This document shows, piece after piece, positions 27,656 through 34,650 of a stretch of 64,000 nucleotides of DNA. Position 1 is the first letter of the stretch. Every line of letters starts with the position of its first letter. A program made the translations under genes and the position numbers. The stretch lies in contig NZ_CP094461.1 of the NCBI RefSeq assembly GCF_022809715.1, forward strand, positions 930,001-994,000. The letters are read 5' to 3'. The DNA comes from Burkholderia pyrrocinia (GTDB lineage: Bacteria > Pseudomonadota > Gammaproteobacteria > Burkholderiales > Burkholderiaceae). The notes under the pieces are model-generated. The model had not been told where the DNA came from. It saw only the letters and a list, made by a program, of their open reading frames with translations, and did not search any database.

Positions 27656-28212
27656 AAAACCCTCTTCCTGCCAAGGGTCGATATCGAAACATTATGCGCC
27701 ACTATCTGCGCGTATTCAGGCCGGCGGGCGTGATCATGCATGCCGACAAGAGAAGAAACCAACGGCTCGACGGTAGTCGATGCGGTGGTCGAGAAACGTC
27801 AGCGCCAGTTCGAAAGGCGCGGCATGCGACACTCGACGATCGGCGCATGGCCGAACGCCCGCATTCGGCGCCGCTGTCGATCAACGGGTTGAGATGGCGC
27901 CCGGACGGCGTGCCGACCGGCGCGCAACGCCAATAGCGGCGGAGCTTCGCGGCGAGAGAGGTGCTGCTGCACGAGCGCTTTCCGCCCGAGCGCGACACAG
28001 CGCGGGATCAAGGGAAAATCCTGAAAAGCCGCCCGTTTCCGCATCGACTTTCCGAACGCGATACGGCAGCCGTGCCGGACATGACGCGCCTGGCCTATGA
28101 TTCGGGCCGAGGGCAACGCCCGAGAGCGTGCAATGGCATTCACGGGAAATCGCCACGCACTCAACGCGTCGCAACGCATGCGACACGGCCGTCACCGCAT
28201 TCATGGAGCACC
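27656..28212. other. Gene-poor divergent region
   Basis: About 560 bp between the leftward cyclase gene and the rightward cupin gene. Several open frames cross it on both strands, but their products are arginine-rich, low-complexity shadows with no recognisable domain. I see no promoter that I would defend, no RNA gene and no repeat. Confidence 0.5.
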
Positions 28213-28803
28213 ATGTACACGCGCAACGAAGACCTCGAACATTTCATCGCCATCGCCCGGGCCCTGTTTCAGTCGCCCAGGTTGCCGGATGCGGCCCGCC
28301 ACGCAGCGGCACAAGTTTTCGCTCGCCTCGAGCATCCGTCTCACGACGGCATGCGTGCCGCGAAACGATATCCGGCCTGCGACCTCCTCGATTCCGCGCT
28401 CGCGCCCCTTCTCGACGATTCGTCCGACCTGCGCGCCGCGGCACGCGCGCTCAAGACGCTCGAACCCTCGCTGGGCTGGCAACGACGAACGTCGGGGTTG
28501 AACGGGAGCGAAGATTACGTCGAGAAGCATGTGAACGGGATGATCTGCGGGCCGGGCGGGATGGAGAGCCGTTACGACGTTCAACTGGGGTTTTCGTTGA
28601 TCGCGCCCTTTACCCGCTACCCCGATCACCAGCATCTGCCGGAAGAGGCGTACGTGCTGCTGTCCGCAGGCGAATTTCGCCAGCGGGATGGCGCGTGGTT
28701 CGATCCGGGCATCGGCGGCGGGCTGCACAACACGCCCAATATCGTGCATGCGATGCGCTCGGGCAGCGCACCGTTTCTCGCGATGTGGTGCCTCTTGCCT
28801 TGA
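28213..28803 (+). CDS. DMSP-lyase-like cupin protein
   Basis: A 196-residue cupin of the dimethylsulfoniopropionate lyase family (DddL/DddQ/DddW group). The ATG at 28213 has GGAG four bases upstream; the longer frame from 27961 has no family content. The metal-site motif is YPDHQHLPEEAYVLLSAGEF (two histidines, a glutamate and a tyrosine), with a second-strand histidine in NTPNIVHAM, the expected ligand set. Family members cleave DMSP to acrylate and dimethyl sulfide, but several relatives have other or no known substrates. No DMSP transporter or acrylate-detoxifying gene sits beside it. A good terminator hairpin follows. Confidence 0.8.
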   Translation: MYTRNEDLEHFIAIARALFQSPRLPDAARHAAAQVFARLEHPSHDGMRAAKRYPACDLLDSALAPLLDDSSDLRAAARALKTLEPSLGWQRRTSGLNGSEDYVEKHVNGMICGPGGMESRYDVQLGFSLIAPFTRYPDHQHLPEEAYVLLSAGEFRQRDGAWFDPGIGGGLHNTPNIVHAMRSGSAPFLAMWCLLP

Positions 28804-29116
28804 GCCGGGCGTCGGGTTCGCAGCCGCTCGCGGATTGCCCGCCGCGATCGGCATACCACGGCCCGCGCCCGATAAATGCGGGCTTTTATCGGTTGCCGAC
28901 GCCACGCGCCGATATTTCGCAACAATTCGCGCCACTCATTACAAATTCGATTTATTTAAAATAGAAACCAGAATAAATTATTTACCGTCGATCCTGACTT
29001 TAAAAATCCATCACATACAATACAGCTGTCGATCCGGGGAATCCCGACCACACACGATCGACATTCCGTTTCAATTCCCGATATTGTTTCAGAAAAATAG
29101 CGAAGGAGAAACGATC
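28804..29116. other. A/T-rich intergenic region before the 99-residue protein
   Basis: About 310 bp of clearly lower G+C than the flanks (especially 28925-29110). It holds the terminator of the cupin gene, a possible sigma-70 promoter (CTGACT 28994-28999, 16 bases, TACAAT 29016-29021) and a strong AAGGAG ribosome site just before the ATG at 29117. The composition hints at recent acquisition. Confidence 0.45.
28867..28888 (+). terminator. Intrinsic terminator of the DMSP-lyase-like gene
   Basis: GCCCG (28867-28871) and CGGGC (28879-28883) form a stem with a 7-base loop, followed directly by TTTTAT. An alternative pairing uses GCCCGC at 28861. It lies 60 bp after the cupin stop. Confidence 0.65.
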
Positions 29117-29416
29117 ATGGCTCAAGTTACACTGTGGGGCAGCGTGCAGGGCAACGGCACGGTCGTGGATGGCTCGGGCGGATTCGCCGTGAAACGCGAA
29201 AGCACCGGCACGTACCAGCTCTCGTTCAATACCGCATTCATCAAAACGCCCGCGATCGTCGGCTCGCAATGGGGATACGGCGGCGGACAAAACACGCTGG
29301 ACAACGTGATCTTTCCGGCACTTTCCGGCAGCGGAGCCACGATTCAAACCGGCGACGCAAACGGAAAATATACCGACCGGAATTTCAGCTTCGTCGTCAT
29401 CGGCTCGATCAGCTAA
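29117..29416 (+). CDS. 99-residue beta-rich protein of unknown function
   Basis: A complete small gene with a strong ribosome site (AAGGAG, eight bases before ATG). The protein has no signal peptide and no cysteines, and is rich in Gly, Ser, Thr and aromatic residues in alternating patterns. The stretch STGTYQLSFNTAFIKTPAIV resembles the TGxYxVxFxxxFxxxPxVV pattern found in jelly-roll tip domains of phage tail fibres, collagen-like and lectin-like proteins. It could therefore be a small secreted or surface adhesin/lectin or a phage-derived module. Upstream DNA is A/T-rich and neighbours are unrelated. Function unknown. Confidence 0.7.
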   Translation: MAQVTLWGSVQGNGTVVDGSGGFAVKRESTGTYQLSFNTAFIKTPAIVGSQWGYGGGQNTLDNVIFPALSGSGATIQTGDANGKYTDRNFSFVVIGSIS

Positions 29417-29700
29417 AAGTCGGCCGGGCTGCATTCCTTCCGGCAACCGGGGGTCTTATTAAAATAAATTTCCGGAAAACCTGAAATATATGCAGCTTCC
29501 ATGGCACTTGTCACGTCGGCGAGTCCAGGACGCCGGGATGAAGAAAACGAAATCGCTGTATCGCGGGCCCCGATTCCCGGCGTCCTTCATCGGCCATGCA
29601 GGCCGCCGGTGTTTTCGCTTCCGGCACGGCTTGCGCGACATCAGGCAGCGGCCGTTCGAACCGCGGCGCGAATCGGAACGTCATCGTGCCCAGCGCGACA

Positions 29701-30186
29701 CTACCGCGCCGCAATCCCCGCGATAAAAAACACGCACGCGGCCGCCGACGCCACCGTGCGCACGTGATTCCACATCGTCCAGTCGTGCACGTAGCGCGTC
29801 CACAGCGCCGCGCCTTGCGCGGTCGCCGGATCGGCCGCGGCGAGCGCATCGTTGAGCGGCACGTTGACGGCCATCGTCACCGCGAACATGCCGAACACGT
29901 AGAGCACGCCGCCCGCGAGCGCCGCCATCGCGCCCGGCCGATCGCGATCGAACAGCGCGAGCACGGCCAGCGCGAGCGCCATCAGCGTCGTGCCGAGGAA
30001 CAGCGGCATGAACGGCGAACGCACGATGTCGACGTTGATCGCATTCATCGCGGCCGCGCCGGCCTGCGGCGCGATCCGTCCGAGCGACGTCATCACGAAC
30101 GTCGAGAACGCGAAGTACACGCCGGCCATCAGCCCGCAGCCGATGGCCAAACCCCACAGCAATGCGGAAGTCGCGAAAGCGATCAT
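29701..30186 (-). CDS. DUF1772-family membrane protein
   Basis: A 161-residue integral membrane protein with four hydrophobic spans, of the DUF1772 (anthrone-oxygenase-like) family. Typical features are GLMAGVYFAFSTFVM near the N-terminus, NVPLND in the third loop, and WTRYVHDWTMWNHVRTVAS before the last span. The ATG at 30186 is chosen because GGAG lies nine bases upstream; in-frame GTGs at 30192 and 30201 are alternatives, the first overlapping the upstream stop. It follows the NmrA-like gene by two bases, and the TetR regulator is divergent, so both enzymes are likely co-regulated. Catalytic role unproven. Confidence 0.82.
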   Translation of the reverse strand: MIAFATSALLWGLAIGCGLMAGVYFAFSTFVMTSLGRIAPQAGAAAMNAINVDIVRSPFMPLFLGTTLMALALAVLALFDRDRPGAMAALAGGVLYVFGMFAVTMAVNVPLNDALAAADPATAQGAALWTRYVHDWTMWNHVRTVASAAACVFFIAGIAAR

Positions 30187-30188
30187 GG

Positions 30189-31013
30189 TCACGCGCTCCA
30201 CACGCCGGTTGCGGCCGTCGCACGCGCATAGTCGGCGAAATCGCGCGCCGGCCGCCCGAGCGTGTCGTCGATGCCGTGCGCCACCGCGCTGTTACGCCCG
30301 TCGAGCACCGTGCCGAACAATTCGTCGAGCAACTCGACGACCGGCTCCGGCACGCCGACCGCGCGCAGCCCCGCGACGAACGCATCGGGCGGAATCTCGC
30401 GATACACGATCGGCCGGCCGGCGGCCCGCGCGATTTCGCCGACGGCTTCGGCGAACGCCAGTGCGCGCGGGCCCGTGACCTCGATCACGCGATCCTCGCA
30501 CCGGGCATCGGTGAGCGCGGCCACGGCCACGTCCGCGATGTCGTCCGAATCGACGAACGGCTCGCGCACCGCACCGGCCGGCAGCGCGACCTCGCCGGCC
30601 AGCACGCCGTCGAGCAGGTAGCCCTCGGAGAAGTTCTGGTTGAACCAGCTCGCGCGCACCACACCCCAGCCCACGCCCGACGCCTGCAGCGCGGCCTCGG
30701 CGGCCTGCGCGCGGGGCTCGCCGCGCCCGGACAGCAGCACCACCCGCTCGACGCCGCTTTCACGCGCGAGCCGTGCGAATGCAGCGATCGCTTCCACCGC
30801 GCCTTCGACGGCGATGTCGGGCTGGTAGGTCACGTACGCGGCCGACACGCCGTCGAGCACGGCGGGCCAGGTCGCGGGCTCGGTCCAGTCGAAGCGGACG
30901 GCCGACGTGCGCGACACGGGCCGGGTAGCGATGCCGCGTGCGCGCAGCCGTGCATCGACGCGGGCGCCCGTCTTGCCCGAGCCGCCGACGATGAGGATGG
31001 GAAGTGCCGACAT
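30189..31013 (-). CDS. NmrA-like NAD(P)-binding oxidoreductase
   Basis: Atypical short-chain dehydrogenase (NmrA/HSCARG-like), 274 residues. The N-terminal Rossmann motif is PILIVGGSGKTGARVDARL. FDWTEPATW, VVLLSGRGEPRAQ and RASWFNQNFSEGYLLDGV follow, the last resembling the NFS region of quinone-reductase-like family members. The classical YxxxK catalytic pair is not evident, as usual for this group. It starts at 31013, downstream of palindromes shared with the TetR gene. It probably reduces or senses a redox compound. Confidence 0.85.
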   Translation of the reverse strand: MSALPILIVGGSGKTGARVDARLRARGIATRPVSRTSAVRFDWTEPATWPAVLDGVSAAYVTYQPDIAVEGAVEAIAAFARLARESGVERVVLLSGRGEPRAQAAEAALQASGVGWGVVRASWFNQNFSEGYLLDGVLAGEVALPAGAVREPFVDSDDIADVAVAALTDARCEDRVIEVTGPRALAFAEAVGEIARAAGRPIVYREIPPDAFVAGLRAVGVPEPVVELLDELFGTVLDGRNSAVAHGIDDTLGRPARDFADYARATAATGVWSA

Positions 31014-31035
31014 GTGCGTCTCCTTTTCTCTCTTG

Positions 31036-31082
31036 AATGCGAGAATGTCTCGCGTTTGAAAAACACGATAGACTCTCGCATT
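31036..31082. promoter_or_regulatory. TetR-type operator palindromes
   Basis: GCGAGA-ATG-TCTCGC (31039-31053) is an inverted repeat with 6-bp arms. A second copy of the half-site gives AATGCGAGA (31036-31044) and TCTCGCATT (31074-31082) as perfect 9-bp arms 29 bases apart. They lie in the 96-bp divergent promoter region between the NmrA-like and TetR genes, the expected place for an autoregulating TetR repressor. Confidence 0.6.
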
Positions 31083-31109
31083 TGCAACGTCAAGTTTTCC
31101 GGAGGCGGC

Positions 31110-31775
31110 ATGGGCCGACAAAAATCGGGGCAGAACGACGAGCCCGAAGCGGCGGCAGCGGACGCGCCGGCGCGCGCGCGGCTCGTGCCGACGCAGCAGC
31201 GCAGCCGCGAGCGGTTCGAGCGCATCCTCGCGTGCGCGTCGGACGTGATGATCGAGAAAGGCTGCGACGCGTTCCGGATGAGCGACATCGTCGAACGCAC
31301 GGGCATCTCGTTCGGTTCGCTGTACCAGTACTTTCCGGACAAGTCTGCCGTGATCGGCACGCTCGCGGAGCGCTACAACGCCGTCGGGCACGACTGCGTG
31401 CGGCGCGATCTCGCCGCGATGAAGACGCTCGACGACCTGCACGGCACGCTCGCGCGCATCACGGACAGCTACTACCGGATGTTCGTCGACGAGCCGCTGA
31501 TGCGCGACATCTGGCGCGCGACGCAGGCCGACCGCGCGCTGCAGGAACTCGACCGGGCGGACGGCGAGTTCCTGGCCGCGCTGTTCGCGGATGCGTTGGG
31601 AGACGTGGCGCCCGACACGACACGCGCGCAGCGGCGCGCGTTCGCCGAGCTGATGATGATCCAGATCGCAGCGGCCGTGCGCCACGCGATCACGCTGCCG
31701 CCGAAGGCGTCGCGGCAGATCCTCGCGATGTTCAAGCGCATGTTGCCGCGGGATCTGGCGGTGCTGGACGCGTAA
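31110..31775 (+). CDS. TetR-family transcriptional regulator
   Basis: A 221-residue regulator. After a 25-residue acidic/alanine-rich leader the N-terminal TetR helix-turn-helix appears (ERILACASDVMIEKGCDAFR, then MSDIVERTGISFGSLYQYFP, with FPDKSAVI). The rest is the helical ligand-binding/dimer domain. The start at 31110 has GGAGG a few bases upstream; a longer open frame to the left is a shadow of the divergent gene. It most likely represses the NmrA-like/DUF1772 pair through the intergenic palindromes. Confidence 0.92.
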   Translation: MGRQKSGQNDEPEAAAADAPARARLVPTQQRSRERFERILACASDVMIEKGCDAFRMSDIVERTGISFGSLYQYFPDKSAVIGTLAERYNAVGHDCVRRDLAAMKTLDDLHGTLARITDSYYRMFVDEPLMRDIWRATQADRALQELDRADGEFLAALFADALGDVAPDTTRAQRRAFAELMMIQIAAAVRHAITLPPKASRQILAMFKRMLPRDLAVLDA

Positions 31776-31890
31776 CGGCAGGCACGCTGCACGCAGTTGT
31801 CCATCGTGCGATGGATCGCGCTTTCAAGCGAAATCATGTTCATGCGCCGCCTCCAGATGCGGAATGCGGCAGCACGGGGATGTCATGCGA

Positions 31891-32193
31891 TCAATTCAAA
31901 TTGAATAGGACATATCCGAGCGAACCGATGCGATAGACGATGACGGCGCGTGCGAGGATCGTCCAGATGCGATTCTCGACATTCGGCGCGCACATCCATG
32001 CGGAACGAATCCATGCACAAAACGGCACGATGTAAATGACGAATGCCGCGAGACGCAGCGGTGCCGGAAAATTCGATCCCAGAATCAGCGCCAGCAAGGG
32101 GATAAACAGCAGATTAAGCGGTGCGCCAATCAGCCACCAGACTTTCCACAAACGTTCTTCCCCGTTCCAGGCGTTCTTGAAGGTATTTTTCAT
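31891..32193 (-). CDS. Small integral membrane protein
   Basis: A 100-residue protein with about three hydrophobic spans (WWLIGAPLNLLFIPLLALIL, LAAFVIYIVPFCAWI, and a weaker C-terminal one) and a charged, tryptophan-rich N-terminus MKNTFKNAWNGEERLWKVWW. The KAWxGEExLWKxWW start is seen in many small hypothetical membrane proteins of proteobacteria. No function assigned; its neighbours give no clue. Confidence 0.6.
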   Translation of the reverse strand: MKNTFKNAWNGEERLWKVWWLIGAPLNLLFIPLLALILGSNFPAPLRLAAFVIYIVPFCAWIRSAWMCAPNVENRIWTILARAVIVYRIGSLGYVLFNLN

Positions 32194-32254
32194 TGTCCTG
32201 ATCGTCCAACCATTATCCCCGACGCATCATCCAGTTCTCTGTATCCGGCGATGT

Positions 32255-32512
32255 TCACGGTAATGTCGAGATCAAATTCTCGGCAATATCAGCGGTACGC
32301 TGTTTTTCCCCGTCATCCAGCCGTTGAGCCATTCTCGCCTCGACGAGCGCCGCAGCAGCGCCATACCGCCCCAGACCTGATATGGCATCGAAGCTCGCGC
32401 GCGAACGCGCGATCCACGCTGCGCCGATGGCTCTGTCTCTCGGCAGACCGTTACCGGTCAGGAACCGCATGCCGACGGCATACTGCATGAAAAGACCCGT
32501 TGTAATTTTCAT
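32255..32512 (-). CDS. Small Sel1-like repeat protein
   Basis: An 85-residue ORF. Residues 9-30 (MQYAVGMRFLTGNGLPRDRA) and the following AIGAAWIARSRA match the Sel1-type repeat pattern (A-x2-LG-x2-Y-x2-G-x-GV-x2-D-x3-A-x2-W-x3-A), with a second, weaker helix pair. It starts 27 bases after the stop of a membrane protein gene on the same strand. Possibly a small scaffold protein, possibly a remnant of a longer repeat protein. Confidence 0.5.
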   Translation of the reverse strand: MKITTGLFMQYAVGMRFLTGNGLPRDRAIGAAWIARSRASFDAISGLGRYGAAAALVEARMAQRLDDGEKQRTADIAENLISTLP

Positions 32513-32539
32513 AGGGTCGAAATTCGAACGCGTTATCTC

Positions 32540-33670
32540 TTACTTTCCAGTTGCAACTTCGAGCTTCACGATGACGTCGTCAACATAACCGACCCTGACC
32601 GGCAAGCCGGCGCGGATCGGTCCGCCATGCGATGCGGTGTTGTTGAAGCCTCCCGTAATCACATAGTCGGAGTACGAGAAGCATGCCTGTTTGACACAGA
32701 ATCGCTCCATCGCGTGCCCGCCATAAGCCTTGGGTTCAAAGGCGCTTACCTCGCCCTCCACCACGCGAACCTCGCCGGCGGCGATCGCGCTCTGAAGACG
32801 ATGTGCCGTGGCATACGTGCTTCCGAAGGCAATGGCTGTCCAGAGTATCGCAAAACCCAGCCAGACGAACGGGAAGACCTTGCGCATGAAGGCAGGCCCC
32901 TGTACCGGCAGATCGTTGCGAAAGCAGACAAACACGGCACCAACCGCCACGAAGCACAAGCCGTATGCGGGGAACGCCCAGTTCGAAAACCCACTGTTGG
33001 CGTAGTCGAATACGATCCGATAGCCGTCGCTGGATACTGCCAACGATACATCGGAAGTCAAAGCCATCAGGGGATTGCGTTGACCCGTGCCGCTTATCGC
33101 AATGCAGCCTATCGAAAATGCCACCACCCCAATGCTCATGGCGATCGCCATGATCTTGACCATACGCTCCGTGACATTCTCGTACCGATAGCCGAACTGA
33201 TCCATCAACTGCAACTCGACGACTTTCTTTGCGCCGCCGGTGAAAATCCAACACGCGAGCCCCCATGCCGTGGCCACCATGACGCCAAAAAACACCATCA
33301 CCGGCGCGTTGCCGTTCGACGGTCTCAGAAAATCCCAGACATCATGAGCCCGCCCGGACAATATGCCGCCGCCCATCACGATCCACGGCAAGATCTGCAA
33401 ACCGAAAAGAGCGCGGCCGTAGGCGCGCGCCTGATCGCGAAGCGCATCGCTCCGAAGCGTCGACACGCGGCGGCGTGAACAACGCACGTACTGTACCGTG
33501 CTGAACACGATGGCAATCAGCCAGAAGTACCGGCTGAGGATCTGGACGAGTTCGATGATTCGCCTCTTCTCATTGAATTCCCCGGGCTGGCTCGGCGTAC
33601 TCGGTCTGCCGTTTTCCCGCTTCGACGCGCGGACGGCTTGCAGTGTGGTTCGGAAGCAGGCCGCCGGCAA
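32540..33670 (-). CDS. Multi-span membrane protein of unknown function, start uncertain
   Basis: The frame from about 33580 to 32540 encodes an unrecognised membrane protein with about five spans (YFWLIAIVFSTVQYV, LFGLQILPWIVMGGGIL, APVMVFFGVMVATAWGLACW and two more). A soluble C-terminus follows, with SAFEPKAYGGHAMERFCVKQACFSYSDYV. No good ATG or GTG precedes the first span in frame. I placed the start at a TTG (33670) just past the neighbouring gene. An ATG at 33573 with GGGGA upstream is in the wrong frame, so a frameshift near the start is possible. It lies downstream of the SurA-like gene of the secretion locus. Confidence 0.5.
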   Translation of the reverse strand: MPAACFRTTLQAVRASKRENGRPSTPSQPGEFNEKRRIIELVQILSRYFWLIAIVFSTVQYVRCSRRRVSTLRSDALRDQARAYGRALFGLQILPWIVMGGGILSGRAHDVWDFLRPSNGNAPVMVFFGVMVATAWGLACWIFTGGAKKVVELQLMDQFGYRYENVTERMVKIMAIAMSIGVVAFSIGCIAISGTGQRNPLMALTSDVSLAVSSDGYRIVFDYANSGFSNWAFPAYGLCFVAVGAVFVCFRNDLPVQGPAFMRKVFPFVWLGFAILWTAIAFGSTYATAHRLQSAIAAGEVRVVEGEVSAFEPKAYGGHAMERFCVKQACFSYSDYVITGGFNNTASHGGPIRAGLPVRVGYVDDVIVKLEVATGK

Positions 33671-33723
33671 TCGCGGCAGCGCCGCATCACCGACCGACTC
33701 TTGCGCTATAGCAACGGTTTCGC

Positions 33724-34566
33724 CTACTGCTGGATCGTCGCGTTCTTCAACAGTCCACCAACGAACTGCGCACTCGCCTTTTCCAGTGCAAGCGCCTCCA
33801 GTTGCTGGCGGATCGTTGCCTGTGCTTGCGGGAACGACGGCACCTGCGTCGGCCGCTTTGCATCGAGCTTCACGATGGCTCGTGCACCATCGATCGGGAT
33901 CGATGAGGGCGTGACTGCGCCCACGGGCAGCTTTTCGAGCGTCTGCGCGATCGCGACCGGCAAACCGGACGTCTTGCCCTCCGTCGCCGGCGCCTTGAAG
34001 CTCGTCCACGGCAACTCGCCGCCGGTCCCGCGGCTCGGCGCGATGCTGTACTGGCGGGCAAGACCTTCAAACGATTTTCCCGCCTTCAACTCGCTCAGCA
34101 CGGTCGCGGCCGTCGCCGCATCCTGAACGACGATCAGCCGCGGCTTGTATTCGTCCTTCCCGAGCGACGCGACGATCTCGTCGTAGCGCGACTTCACCTG
34201 CGCGTCCGTCACCGGGTCGGGTTTCACGTTGTCTTTCAGATAGAGCTGGGTCTCGGCATTCGCCTTCGCCACCTGCATCGCCGCTTGGACTTCCGGCTTG
34301 CTGCCGTAGTTCGCCTTCTCGGCTGCCTGCTGGATCAACACGCGCGCAATCAATTGATTCTTGATCGCCTGACGCACCTGCGGCGTGTCCGGCTGCCTCG
34401 AGACCCGCAACACGGCGTCGAGTTCCGCCTGCGTGATCGCCGTCCCGTTCACCGTCGCAACAGTGGTCGGCTGCTGCGATGCAGCCGTCGTTTGCGCGGA
34501 TGCGGTACCGGTCAGTGCACCGGCAAGCGACATTGCGATCAGCGCAGGCATCAGTTTCGTTTTCAT
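33724..34566 (-). CDS. Periplasmic SurA/PpiC-like peptidyl-prolyl isomerase
   Basis: A 280-residue exported chaperone-type protein. A Sec signal peptide (MKTKLMPALIAMSLAGALTG, cleavage near ASA/QT) is followed by a SurA N-domain-like helical region (VNGTAITQAELDAVL, AIKNQLIARVLIQQAAEKA). A parvulin domain comes next, with SFEGLARQYSIAPSRGTGGE and a C-terminal helix. It lies 84 bp downstream of the TpsB gene on the same strand, so a dedicated role in guiding the exoproteins or the outer-membrane transporter through the periplasm is plausible (inference). Confidence 0.85.
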   Translation of the reverse strand: MKTKLMPALIAMSLAGALTGTASAQTTAASQQPTTVATVNGTAITQAELDAVLRVSRQPDTPQVRQAIKNQLIARVLIQQAAEKANYGSKPEVQAAMQVAKANAETQLYLKDNVKPDPVTDAQVKSRYDEIVASLGKDEYKPRLIVVQDAATAATVLSELKAGKSFEGLARQYSIAPSRGTGGELPWTSFKAPATEGKTSGLPVAIAQTLEKLPVGAVTPSSIPIDGARAIVKLDAKRPTQVPSFPQAQATIRQQLEALALEKASAQFVGGLLKNATIQQ

Positions 34567-34650
34567 CTTCGTTCCGTCTTCGAATGGAAAGGCGCGAAGA
34601 CATGTCTTCGCCCATATGCGACCGCTCCGCGAGCGATCGGTACGCGTCGA

